Shown here one piece after another: positions 1 to 7,330 of a stretch of 16,977 nt of DNA (position 1 is the stretch's first letter; the number at the start of each line of letters is the position of its first letter). The notes beneath the pieces were generated by a model. That model did no database searches, was not told the DNA's origin, and saw only the letters and a program-made list of their open reading frames with translations. The position numbers and the translations under genes are program-made. The stretch spans positions 26,546 through 43,522 of the forward strand of contig DCTU01000012.1 of assembly GCA_002329445.1 (NCBI GenBank), given 5' to 3'. The DNA is from a bacterium UBP9_UBA1432 (GTDB taxonomy: Bacteria > Vulcanimicrobiota > Xenobia > Xenobiales > Xenobiaceae).

Positions 1-23
1 GACCCCTCGGGCGACAAGGCCGA

Positions 24-61
24 GTCAAGCCAAAGGCGCTTGAAGTCAAGGGAAGGTCAAG
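24..61. promoter_or_regulatory. Three phased GTCAAG direct repeats (candidate regulator site)
   Basis: GTCAAG occurs at 24-29, 45-50 and 56-61. The starts are 21 and 11 bases apart, about two turns and one turn of the helix, so all three would lie on the same DNA face. The middle copy also pairs with CTTGA at 39-43, giving CTTGA-AG-TCAAG. This arrangement suits a regulator binding direct repeats, but no protein can be named and the repeats are short enough to arise by chance. Confidence 0.3.
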
Positions 62-262
62 ACTGCGGGTCGACCAGATGCCGTTCAGGGGCGAGGGTGC
101 ATGGAGGCGATCCACGGGGGGCGCCGACCTCGGGCACGATGAAACCAATGAATTGGAGCGAGAACACATGGACGAACCCTTCGCTCCCGCCGATCCCGCG
201 AATTCGGAAGACAGGAGGCAAGCAACCCGATTCGGCGAAGAGGTTTTCTGCCCGTTGCTCCG

Positions 263-281
263 GGTGACAACGCCTGTCACC
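263..281. promoter_or_regulatory. 7-bp inverted repeat (operator-like dyad or hairpin)
   Basis: GGTGACA (263-269), the spacer ACGCC and TGTCACC (275-281) form a perfect dyad, which extends to a flanking CCGG on both sides if one base is bulged. It lies about 95-113 bases before the chosen start of the first gene. It could be a protein-binding operator or an RNA hairpin in the leader. No T-tract follows, so it is not a standard intrinsic terminator. Confidence 0.35.
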
Positions 282-375
282 GGAGCCGGTCAGGATGAAA
301 GGGTGGCCTTCGCGACCTCGGTCCCGGTCTCGGGGCCGCCACGACGCAGCCGCCGGGAGGACCACGACACACCGG

Positions 376-1557
376 ATGAACCAGAAGCCTGTCCCGAAGA
401 CCTCGGGGAGCTGTCCAACCTGTGGCGCTTCACGGTTCGCCCTGGCGCGGTTCTGCCCAGGTTGTGGAAGTCCGGTTCCCCAGGAGGCTGCCGGCCTCCA
501 ACCGGGGCCGCTTCGCCTCGCCACCTCCTTCAGTCTGGCCCAGACGCCGCGATTTCCCTTGCAGGTCTGGAGGGGCCATCTGGTCGTGGTGGGCCATCGG
601 GGCAGGATTCAGGTCTTCGTCGAGGGCCAGACCGAGCCGGTCGTGCAGGAAGAGGTCGCCCTGGAAGGCGATCTGGCTTCGCCGCCGGTCTTCCTGGAGG
701 GCCTGCTGGCTGTGCCAGGCTCCCAGGCCATCCAGGTCCACGACCTGGCCTCGCGTCTCTCCGGCCGATCCTTCGAACCCCCCCGGACCCAAGGGCTGCC
801 CCTGGGGGGGGACCTGGTCTCCGCGGTCGTCACGGATGGCCGGCGCTGGTTGGCGGCTCCGGTGAATGTCGGAAACCAGGCCGAGGTTCGTCTGTGGGAG
901 TATTGTCCCCGGCGTGGATTCGTGCCTCACTCCAGTTTTCGGCCCGGGGGTGTTGCCCCGGGGCAGATTCTGCAGGCCTGGTTGGTGGGCCAGAGCCTGT
1001 ATGCGGGAGCAGAGGGGGGGGCTCTCAGCGGCCTGGATCTGGCCACCCGGCAGACCCTGCCGACCCTCCAGGTTTCCGGAAGCCTGAAGGCTTCGCCGGT
1101 CGTTCGAGACGGCGCGGTTCCCCTGATCCGCTCGGCCGAGGACGCCTTGTTCCGCCTGCCTGCCAGCCCGGAACACTCCTTGCAGTTCGTCTTTCAGGAC
1201 GCCGGGCAGAGCCTGTGGACCTGGGCGGAAGACTCGGCGGCCTGGTGGGTGGCGGCGGGCGGGCATCTGTACCGAGGATCACCTCAGGTTGGGGGACAGG
1301 TGCGCCTGGCTTTGAGGGATTCCAGCGCGCTGTGTCCGGCCCCGGTTCCCGGAGGCGCCTTTGTGCTGGACCGGGGCGGCTGGTTGACGGCCGTCTCCTT
1401 CCATGAAGGGCGACTCGAGCACATCGGTCAGCAGAGGCTTTTCGAAGGCAGCATCGGACACAGCGCGGCCCCGATCGTGTTGGGTCAGACCCTCTATGCC
1501 GTGGACTCCGAGGGGAACCTGGGGGCGTGGCGGGCCGTTGAAGGAGGGACCGGATGA
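376..1557 (+). CDS. Zinc-ribbon and beta-propeller repeat protein
   Basis: A protein of about 393 residues. It opens with a zinc ribbon, C13-P-T-C16 and C27-P-G-C30, of the kind that mediates protein contacts. The rest is a run of short beta-strand repeats with PQQ/WD40-propeller character, for example the last blade, where 'AAPIVLGQTLYAVDSEG' matches the usual 'PvV..g.lYv.s.dG' pattern. There is no signal peptide or membrane segment, so it is probably a cytoplasmic scaffold or sensor. It is the first gene of the block, and its stop overlaps the next start (ATGA). The ATG at 376 has GGGAGG about 15 bases upstream. An in-frame ATG at 295 with GGAG nine bases upstream is the alternative, but the extra 27 residues are Arg/Ser-rich and look non-coding. 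Its ribbon resembles the one on the Hsp70-like protein of this cluster (RFCPGCGSP versus RFCPWCGAP). The propeller call is by pattern only. Confidence 0.75.
   Translation: MNQKPVPKTSGSCPTCGASRFALARFCPGCGSPVPQEAAGLQPGPLRLATSFSLAQTPRFPLQVWRGHLVVVGHRGRIQVFVEGQTEPVVQEEVALEGDLASPPVFLEGLLAVPGSQAIQVHDLASRLSGRSFEPPRTQGLPLGGDLVSAVVTDGRRWLAAPVNVGNQAEVRLWEYCPRRGFVPHSSFRPGGVAPGQILQAWLVGQSLYAGAEGGALSGLDLATRQTLPTLQVSGSLKASPVVRDGAVPLIRSAEDALFRLPASPEHSLQFVFQDAGQSLWTWAEDSAAWWVAAGGHLYRGSPQVGGQVRLALRDSSALCPAPVPGGAFVLDRGGWLTAVSFHEGRLEHIGQQRLFEGSIGHSAAPIVLGQTLYAVDSEGNLGAWRAVEGGTG
1541..1548 (+). promoter_or_regulatory. Shine-Dalgarno of the VWA gene
   Basis: AAGGAGGG ends five bases before the ATG at 1554. It lies inside the last codons of the preceding gene and fixes the start at the ATGA overlap. 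Confidence 0.7.
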
Positions 1558-3263
1558 GACGTTGGGCCATCCTGCTGGTGGGACTGCTCCTGGCCTCGTG
1601 TTCCTCCAGGGCCTGGGCCGAGCCCGAGGCACCGCCGGTTCCTGCTGAGCATGTGCTGATGCTGGATGTCTCGGGGAGCATGGGCAAGGGAGGCTATGGG
1701 GACTCGACGCGTTTCTCCCAGGAGATCCGAGAACTGCTGGGCAACCTCCTGGCTCCGGACGGGCGGCTCCTGCGGTCCCAGGATCCCTTGGTCCTGCAAC
1801 CTTTTTCGGACCCGCAGACCGAAGAAGCCGAGGGTCGGGTGCCGCTGGAAGGCCTGGATCTTGGGAACCTGGGTCAGGCGCTGGAGGGCCTCCCCGGACC
1901 TGGTGGCGGCGCCACCGACCTCAAGGTGGCCTTGGAGCGGGCCGTGCATCGTCCCAGGACTTCGCCGGTGCGCCTGTATTGGATCCTGACCGACAACGAG
2001 AACAACTTCCTGGGGCAGCGCTCGGACGAGCCGTTCTACCTCCTGCTTCGCGATGCCCCTGAACTGAGAAACGTCTACTTCATCCCCCTGGCTGCACCTC
2101 GGAGCGCCGACGGTTCGCCCGGCACGGCGGGTGAACGGGCCGGAGCGCTGGTCCTGTACCTAGCCGTGGCCAGCGAAGAGACGGACGTCCTCTGGTTGGA
2201 ACCCTTCCTGCGCGAGGTCGAGAGTCGCCTGGCTCGGAGCTTGGGCTTCACGGTTCAGGCCGTCCTCTTTCGGCCCCTGTACGTCCGTCCGGATCAACCG
2301 GTCCTGGACGTGGGGCAGAAGGTCTTCTCGGATCCTGGCAAGGGTCTGCCTCCGGATCGCTGGCCGGTTGCGGCTCGGGATGCCTCGCGTTACACGGTCT
2401 CCTTGCGCCCGCAACCGGGGGGGGAGGTCTCCCAGGGCCGCCTGCGCTTCACCTTCCTCAGCCGCCTGGATGGCTGGCGGATTCAGAAGGCCCGCCTGGC
2501 GGCACCCAGGGTTCGGGAACTGGGAACGGCCCGCCGGACCGAGGCGCGACTCGACCGGAGGATCCTCTCGGTCGAGCCTCGCCAGGAGAGCGCCGACAGC
2601 TACCTGCTCACCTTCACGGTCCCCCGTCCTCCGTCCGGCAACGTGCCCCCGCTCAACGCCGACGTCGAACTCCAGGCCACCGTCGAGATCGGTTCCGGGG
2701 ATGGGCAGGGAAACCTGGAGCCCGCCGTGGACCCCGAGACGCTCGGCCGCATGGCTCAGGTCAAGGAGCTCTCCCGGATCCTGGACCTGATGCTTCATCA
2801 GGGGGGACCGCAGACTTCGAATGTCCGGACCTTCACCGTCCGCTTGCCGGTTCGACTGGTGGGAGACGGAGCTTCCTCCGGTCTGGGGCTGGCCGGGCTG
2901 GCCCTTGTGGGGATGGGAATCCTGGGGGCGCTTCTTCTGGGCTGGTTGGCGGCCGGGCGGCGTTATCGGCTTCAGGGGCCTGACGGCGAAGAGTTCTTCC
3001 GCTTGGGGGGACTCTTCCGCAGTCATCGACTGCTCTCACAGCGCGGGATCGAGTTGGGACTTCTGGTTCCTGGGCCTCGAGGCCCGCGGGTCGTGCCCTC
3101 CCAGGACGTCCTGGTGGAGGGGGAGGCCAGTCCGCTGGATCTGGAAGGTCGGGAGTGCGAGTTCGTCATGCAACCCCCCGGAGGGGGAGCCACCCGCTTC
3201 CTCCTGGAGGCGGGATCTTCAGTCCCCGCGGGGGATTCTCGGGAGGAGGGCCCTGCCCTGTGA
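1554..3263 (+). CDS. Membrane-anchored VWA-domain protein
   Basis: A protein of 569 residues. An N-terminal hydrophobic signal (4-15) is followed by a VWA domain with a full metal-ion-dependent adhesion site: D38-x-S40-x-S42, T121 and D147 (in 'WILTDNENN'). Such domains bind a protein ligand through a divalent metal. A beta-rich region follows, then one transmembrane helix at roughly 443-468 and a C-terminal tail of about 100 residues. With a cleaved signal, the VWA domain faces the periplasm and the tail the cytoplasm. The leader contains both a lipobox-like LAS-C16 and an AWA|EP signal-peptidase I site at 22/23; the downstream helix makes the second more natural. VWA proteins are known partners of FtsZ-like proteins in this type of cluster, and here the gene sits two genes before one. 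The start overlaps the previous stop (ATGA) and has a strong Shine-Dalgarno. Confidence 0.88.
   Translation: MRRWAILLVGLLLASCSSRAWAEPEAPPVPAEHVLMLDVSGSMGKGGYGDSTRFSQEIRELLGNLLAPDGRLLRSQDPLVLQPFSDPQTEEAEGRVPLEGLDLGNLGQALEGLPGPGGGATDLKVALERAVHRPRTSPVRLYWILTDNENNFLGQRSDEPFYLLLRDAPELRNVYFIPLAAPRSADGSPGTAGERAGALVLYLAVASEETDVLWLEPFLREVESRLARSLGFTVQAVLFRPLYVRPDQPVLDVGQKVFSDPGKGLPPDRWPVAARDASRYTVSLRPQPGGEVSQGRLRFTFLSRLDGWRIQKARLAAPRVRELGTARRTEARLDRRILSVEPRQESADSYLLTFTVPRPPSGNVPPLNADVELQATVEIGSGDGQGNLEPAVDPETLGRMAQVKELSRILDLMLHQGGPQTSNVRTFTVRLPVRLVGDGASSGLGLAGLALVGMGILGALLLGWLAAGRRYRLQGPDGEEFFRLGGLFRSHRLLSQRGIELGLLVPGPRGPRVVPSQDVLVEGEASPLDLEGRECEFVMQPPGGGATRFLLEAGSSVPAGDSREEGPAL
3241..3250 (+). promoter_or_regulatory. 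Shine-Dalgarno supporting the GTG start at 3260
   Basis: GGGAGGAGGG ends nine bases before GTG 3260, which overlaps the TGA of the VWA gene (GTGA). A signal peptide begins exactly at this GTG. Longer readings that begin at 3155 add Gly/Pro-rich sequence and are unlikely. Confidence 0.65.
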
Positions 3264-4075
3264 GAAGAGGCATCCTGTTTGCGATCCTGGCCTTGCTGCT
3301 CGTCAGCGCCCAGGTGGCCCGAGCTGTTCCGGAATCGCCGGAGCCCTCGGAGGCCAGCTCGGAAGAATTTCGGCTCCTGGAATTCGACATCGATCTGCAC
3401 GATGCCGAGGAGAGGCCCTATCCGCTCCTGCCGCCCGACACGGCCGATGTCCTGGTCTCGCTGCCCGCTCAGGAGAGCCTGGGAGAGCGCACCGAGATCC
3501 GGGCCGGAGAACTCTCCTTCCTGGTGGATGGTGACCCCGAGCCCTTCGCTGTCAGCGGGCCCCGAGTGCGGGTTGCCCTCCTGGCCTTCCGAGACCCGGA
3601 ACTCTCGCTGAAGTACGAGTTCCGCTTCGCATATCGCGAGGGGCAGGGCGATGCCCACGCAGGCCTGGTCGGGTCGCCCTATGTCCTGGAAGTGGTGGCT
3701 CCCCCGGAGGGAGAGACCCCCCAGAATCGCTTCTCGCTGTACACCAACGAGAATCTCCACACCGATGCCGAGAAGGGGGCCATCGTGCTCTTCTGTCTGG
3801 TCGGAGCCGTGGCGGCGTGGCTGGCGGCGGGACGCTCCCTTTTCCGGGGTCTGCTCTTCGGACGGGGGCTTTCCGTCTCGGCGGCTCTGACCATCTCGAC
3901 CGCTGTCGCGGTTGTGCTGTGGATTGTCGTGATCCTGGCTGCGGCCTGGGCCTGGTTCAATCCGGGCGTGAATGGACCTCACGTCCAGTATTTCGGATAC
4001 GTCTCCGCCTTCTCGGTCTTCGCCCTGCTCGCCTTGATGGTGGGCCTGACGGGCAAGGCCTTGGACGCTCGCTGA
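3260..4075 (+). CDS. Signal-peptide membrane protein with three C-terminal hydrophobic segments
   Basis: A protein of 271 residues that I cannot assign to a named family. It begins at GTG with VRRGILFAILALLLVSAQ, a clear signal peptide probably cut after 'ARA'. An acidic, beta-rich domain follows (about 25-170), rich in short strands and likely periplasmic. Three hydrophobic segments lie at about 172-194, 206-234 and 244-268, and the protein ends just after the last one. It is thus an envelope protein with an outward-facing domain and a membrane bundle. It is joined to the VWA gene by a GTGA overlap and followed 15 bases later by the tubulin-like gene, so it is a candidate membrane partner for one or both. 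No catalytic motif is visible. Confidence 0.8.
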   Translation: MRRGILFAILALLLVSAQVARAVPESPEPSEASSEEFRLLEFDIDLHDAEERPYPLLPPDTADVLVSLPAQESLGERTEIRAGELSFLVDGDPEPFAVSGPRVRVALLAFRDPELSLKYEFRFAYREGQGDAHAGLVGSPYVLEVVAPPEGETPQNRFSLYTNENLHTDAEKGAIVLFCLVGAVAAWLAAGRSLFRGLLFGRGLSVSAALTISTAVAVVLWIVVILAAAWAWFNPGVNGPHVQYFGYVSAFSVFALLALMVGLTGKALDAR

Positions 4076-4079
4076 GGCC

Positions 4080-4086
4080 AGGAGGT
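4080..4086 (+). promoter_or_regulatory. Strong Shine-Dalgarno of the tubulin-like gene
   Basis: AGGAGGT lies in the 15-base gap after the preceding stop, with its core five bases before ATG 4091. This is one of only two junctions in the block without an overlap, and it allows independent translation of the largest cytoskeletal component. Confidence 0.7.
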
Positions 4087-4090
4087 CATC

Positions 4091-7000
4091 ATGGATGCCA
4101 TGTCGATCAACGAGATCCGGATTCGACCCACGTTGCTGGTCGGGTTGGGAGGCACCGGGGGCGACGTGCTTCTGCGGGTCCGCCGCCGCTTCTACGAGAA
4201 GTTCGGGAATCTTCAGGAGTTTCCCATCGTCGGCTACCTCTGGGTCGACACCGACCGCTCCGAGAAGCACATCCTGGCCGAGGAGATCAAGAGATTCGCC
4301 CGCTTCTCTGACTCCGAACGGGCCCTCGTCACCCTGGAGGACACCGCGGCGATCACTCAGCACCTCGACGCCCCCGAGAATCGGGGGATCAAGGAGTGGT
4401 GGTATCCGGGGCTGAGCGCCTTGGGGACGGTGACCGAAGGGGCCGGACAGATCCGGGCCTACAGCCGCCTGGCCTTCTTCAAGCACTACGCCGACATCCG
4501 ACAGAAACTCGAGCACGCTCACGGCCGGGTGCGGGACATCCACAACCAGGAACGGATGCAGAATTCTTCGGTTCTGAATGGGCTTGGAATCCTGGCCGAT
4601 GTGGATTTCGGTGCGCCCACCAACGTGATCCTGGTCTCCTCGGTGGCGGGCGGGACCGGTTCGGGCATGCTGCTGGACATGGGCTTCCTGATCAAGGACG
4701 TGCTGGGGGAACAGGCCAACATCCTGGCGCATCTGGTCTTTCCGGGGCACTTCGGGAACATCACCAACGATCGGATGCGGGCTAACGGCTACGCCTTCTT
4801 CAAAGAGCTCAACCACTACCAGTATGGCACCCACAGATTCGAAGCCAACTGGGACCCCACCGATCCCAGGCAGGTCGAGATCCCTCCCTTCGCCTGCACC
4901 TACGTGTATGACCATGTCAACAGCGAGAGCCTGACGGTCGGAACCAACCCGCGAAGCCAGGAGATGATCTTCGAGACCCTGGCCGAGTCGATCTTCAAGG
5001 ATTTCACCCACGGGTCTTTTGCCGACGAGAAGCGCAGCGCCCGCGTCAACTTCGCCCAGTTCCTGACGGATTGTTGGCGTCGAAAGTATCAGGACGGCTT
5101 CACCCAGAGCTTCCCTCAGCGCTATCTGTCTTTGGGCTTCAGCTCGATCTCGGTGCCCCATCATCGGATCATGACCGCGTGCGCCTATCGCCTGGCGGCC
5201 GAGGTCGTCGACCTCTGGGGTGGCTTTGGTGCGGAGGCCCCCAACCAGGCCAGCATGCCCGAGTTCCTCCGGGCCAAGGCCCTGCCCGAGCTGGAACTGG
5301 TCGAGGACGAGGACGCCCGCCGCCATGACCTCCTCTTCGCCCTGCAGGACCCGGATGGAACCGGGGATTCGGCCAAGGGGAACGAGCGCGGGCTGATGCG
5401 CGCCATGGACGCATTCCGGGACCAGGTCCGCCGGGACGTCGAGCGCGGGGCGCCTCGTCGCGCCGGGAGGCTCCTGCGCTCGTTCCTGGAGGAGCGGATC
5501 GAATCGGAGCGGATGCGCCTGAAGGCCGAGGAGGTCCACTCCGAGCCCGAGCACTGGGGACATCATCCGCGCATGATCCGGGGCAACTCGGAGTCCTGGC
5601 TCAAGGCCCGACGCGAGGCCTTGCGGAGGTGGTCGTTCCGCCTGGTGGACGTGGAGGGTTACAGCCTGGCCCACGTCCAATCCGGCTTGAAAGAGTTGGG
5701 GAATGCCCTGGAGGGGCTGGCGGCCAGGCTGGAGACGAGGGCCAGCGAGCAGCAGGAGGTGACCGCCTCCCGACAGCGCGATCTGGATGGCTGGCTGAAG
5801 GAAGCCTCCCGCTGGGAGCGGAGAGGGGGCTTCGACGGACGGACCGGGACGATCCATCAGTACCTGACGATGCGGGTCATGCAGGCGGCCGTCGGGGATC
5901 TGCGTCAGCCGGGCGTCCTGCGCAGCGAGTTGCGGCGGCGTCTCTTCCTGGAAGGGGCCCGTACGGCGCGCGCCCTGGCCCTGGAGATCACGGGTCAGCC
6001 GAGGCCTGATGGCACGATCGGCGGAGGCCTGGTCGAACAGTTCACGCGCCTGAAGAAGAACCTGACCACCCTGGCAACCGCGCTGCGGGAGCGTTCAAGC
6101 TACTTCGCCTCGCCCGAGGACAGCCCCCACTCCGACGTCCTGTACCGCGCGGATGAGTTCCTGCCCACCTACTACCAGGCCTACGTCAAAGGGCCGGAGG
6201 ACCTCAGGAAGGCGAGTCAGGAGGCCCTGGAGTCCCTGCAACGCCAGGTCAGCGGCCTGACTCAGGACCACGCCCAGGGGTTGAGCAGCCGCTGGGAGGA
6301 GGCCCTGGTGTCTGCCGCCCGCAGGCGCTTCTCCCGCATCCCCTCGGACTTCCACGTCCTGAAGGTACTGCGGCGCTATCATCCCGGAGAGGCCTGGAAG
6401 GCCCGGCTCAAGGACCTGTATCGCCGCTCCGGCTTCTGGGTCACGGGAAGCCAGGTCCCTGGGGCCTTCAAGCTCCCACCGACCCAGGTGGTGCGCAAGA
6501 TCGGTCTGCCCGGGCCTGCCCCCGACATGGACCCGGCCGACATCCAGGCGTTGAAGGACTTCGCGGAGGAGATCCGCCGCTACATCGTGCACGATGTGGC
6601 CCCTCATGCCACCTTCACCGAAGTCGCCGAGACCGGGGAGATCCTCTTCTATCAGGAGGCGGGGGGATTCCCGGTCAACTTCTCGGCCCGTCTGAGCGAG
6701 ATGAGGGTCTCCTACCTGAGGATGTACGCGCAGGAGGAACTGCATATCGACCGGCGCGACGAGAACTTCGCGGACCTCGCGATCCTCACCGAGCAGGAGC
6801 AGGAGGCCGTGCTGGCCGGTCGACGGGCCTTCCTCCTGGGATCGGCCTTCGACATCCTGAAGCACACCGGGCATGACTATGTCTTCGAGAGAAGGGAAGG
6901 CGCCATGTCGGTCCCGACGCCCCTGGGCTCCCGAGCCAAGGCGGTGGTCCTTCTGACTTCGGATGCCGCTCTGCGCCAGGGCGTCCTGGACCAGGTGGAG

Positions 7001-7330
7001 ACCCGGCTTCGCGAGCTCCAGGGCGCCCCGGATCTGGAGGTCATGGCGCGCTGGTATGCCGTCTTGACGCTGATGCTGAGCGCGGCCTACGGTTCGAAGA
7101 TCACTCGGGTCAAGCCGGAGGAAGAGTTGGAGTTCGAGCCCATGCTCGCGGTCAAGGTCCTTAAATCGGAGTTGGCCAGGACCGAGCAGGTTGCAAGGGC
7201 AGCCGCTCTGGACTGGGGGCTTCTGAGCGCGCGCGCCGAGGCGATCGTGAAGGCCCCGAACGGGATCCTGCCCTGGCGCCAGGGCGATGAGCGGTGGTTG
7301 ATGCCTCGGCCGGAGCCTTCCCGGTCTTGA
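4091..7330 (+). CDS. Large tubulin/FtsZ-like GTPase (Tubulin_2 / FtsZl-type)
   Basis: A protein of 1079 residues with an N-terminal tubulin/FtsZ-fold GTPase. The first glycine loop is GLGGTGG (18-24), a strand and 'WVDTD' follow, and the signature loop AGGTGSGM lies at 186-193; this exactly fits the tubulin signature that holds the nucleotide phosphates. Conserved features of the bacterial tubulin-like family follow (for example 'ANGYAFFKELN'), but I do not see a classic FtsZ T7 catalytic loop. The protein is more than twice the length of FtsZ. The C-terminal two thirds are charged, mostly helical and without a known domain, suggesting a built-in filament-binding or scaffold part. There is no signal or membrane helix, so it is cytoplasmic. 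Neighbours (VWA, OmpA-type protein) match the context reported for the FtsZl1 family, thought to act in membrane remodelling. Whether it polymerises cannot be told from sequence. Confidence 0.88.
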   Translation: MDAMSINEIRIRPTLLVGLGGTGGDVLLRVRRRFYEKFGNLQEFPIVGYLWVDTDRSEKHILAEEIKRFARFSDSERALVTLEDTAAITQHLDAPENRGIKEWWYPGLSALGTVTEGAGQIRAYSRLAFFKHYADIRQKLEHAHGRVRDIHNQERMQNSSVLNGLGILADVDFGAPTNVILVSSVAGGTGSGMLLDMGFLIKDVLGEQANILAHLVFPGHFGNITNDRMRANGYAFFKELNHYQYGTHRFEANWDPTDPRQVEIPPFACTYVYDHVNSESLTVGTNPRSQEMIFETLAESIFKDFTHGSFADEKRSARVNFAQFLTDCWRRKYQDGFTQSFPQRYLSLGFSSISVPHHRIMTACAYRLAAEVVDLWGGFGAEAPNQASMPEFLRAKALPELELVEDEDARRHDLLFALQDPDGTGDSAKGNERGLMRAMDAFRDQVRRDVERGAPRRAGRLLRSFLEERIESERMRLKAEEVHSEPEHWGHHPRMIRGNSESWLKARREALRRWSFRLVDVEGYSLAHVQSGLKELGNALEGLAARLETRASEQQEVTASRQRDLDGWLKEASRWERRGGFDGRTGTIHQYLTMRVMQAAVGDLRQPGVLRSELRRRLFLEGARTARALALEITGQPRPDGTIGGGLVEQFTRLKKNLTTLATALRERSSYFASPEDSPHSDVLYRADEFLPTYYQAYVKGPEDLRKASQEALESLQRQVSGLTQDHAQGLSSRWEEALVSAARRRFSRIPSDFHVLKVLRRYHPGEAWKARLKDLYRRSGFWVTGSQVPGAFKLPPTQVVRKIGLPGPAPDMDPADIQALKDFAEEIRRYIVHDVAPHATFTEVAETGEILFYQEAGGFPVNFSARLSEMRVSYLRMYAQEELHIDRRDENFADLAILTEQEQEAVLAGRRAFLLGSAFDILKHTGHDYVFERREGAMSVPTPLGSRAKAVVLLTSDAALRQGVLDQVETRLRELQGAPDLEVMARWYAVLTLMLSAAYGSKITRVKPEEELEFEPMLAVKVLKSELARTEQVARAAALDWGLLSARAEAIVKAPNGILPWRQGDERWLMPRPEPSRS

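Larger units (their letters stand above)
1..375. other. Leader region without a supported gene
   Basis: I see no convincing gene here. One frame stays open from the left edge to a TGA at 265-267, and its first codons have GC-rich third positions, so the tail of an upstream gene cannot be excluded. Codon quality falls off after about base 75 and no family is recognisable. The region holds three GTCAAG repeats (24-61) and a dyad (263-281), described separately, and a locally less GC-rich stretch around 139-170. I could not find a -35/-10 or sigma-54 promoter that I would defend, although the operon promoter is most likely here. Confidence 0.5.

Noticed and set aside
40..267. Small plus-strand open frame in the leader
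   Set aside because: The product is rich in Arg, Ser, Pro and Gly with no domain, its codons are less GC-biased than the real genes, and no good Shine-Dalgarno precedes it. The tail of an upstream gene remains possible.
3023..5857. Long antisense open frame of 944 codons
   Set aside because: It lies opposite the VWA, membrane and tubulin-like genes. Its product is a low-complexity Gly/Pro/Gln/Asp-rich string with no recognisable domain, as expected of a mirror frame in GC-rich coding DNA.
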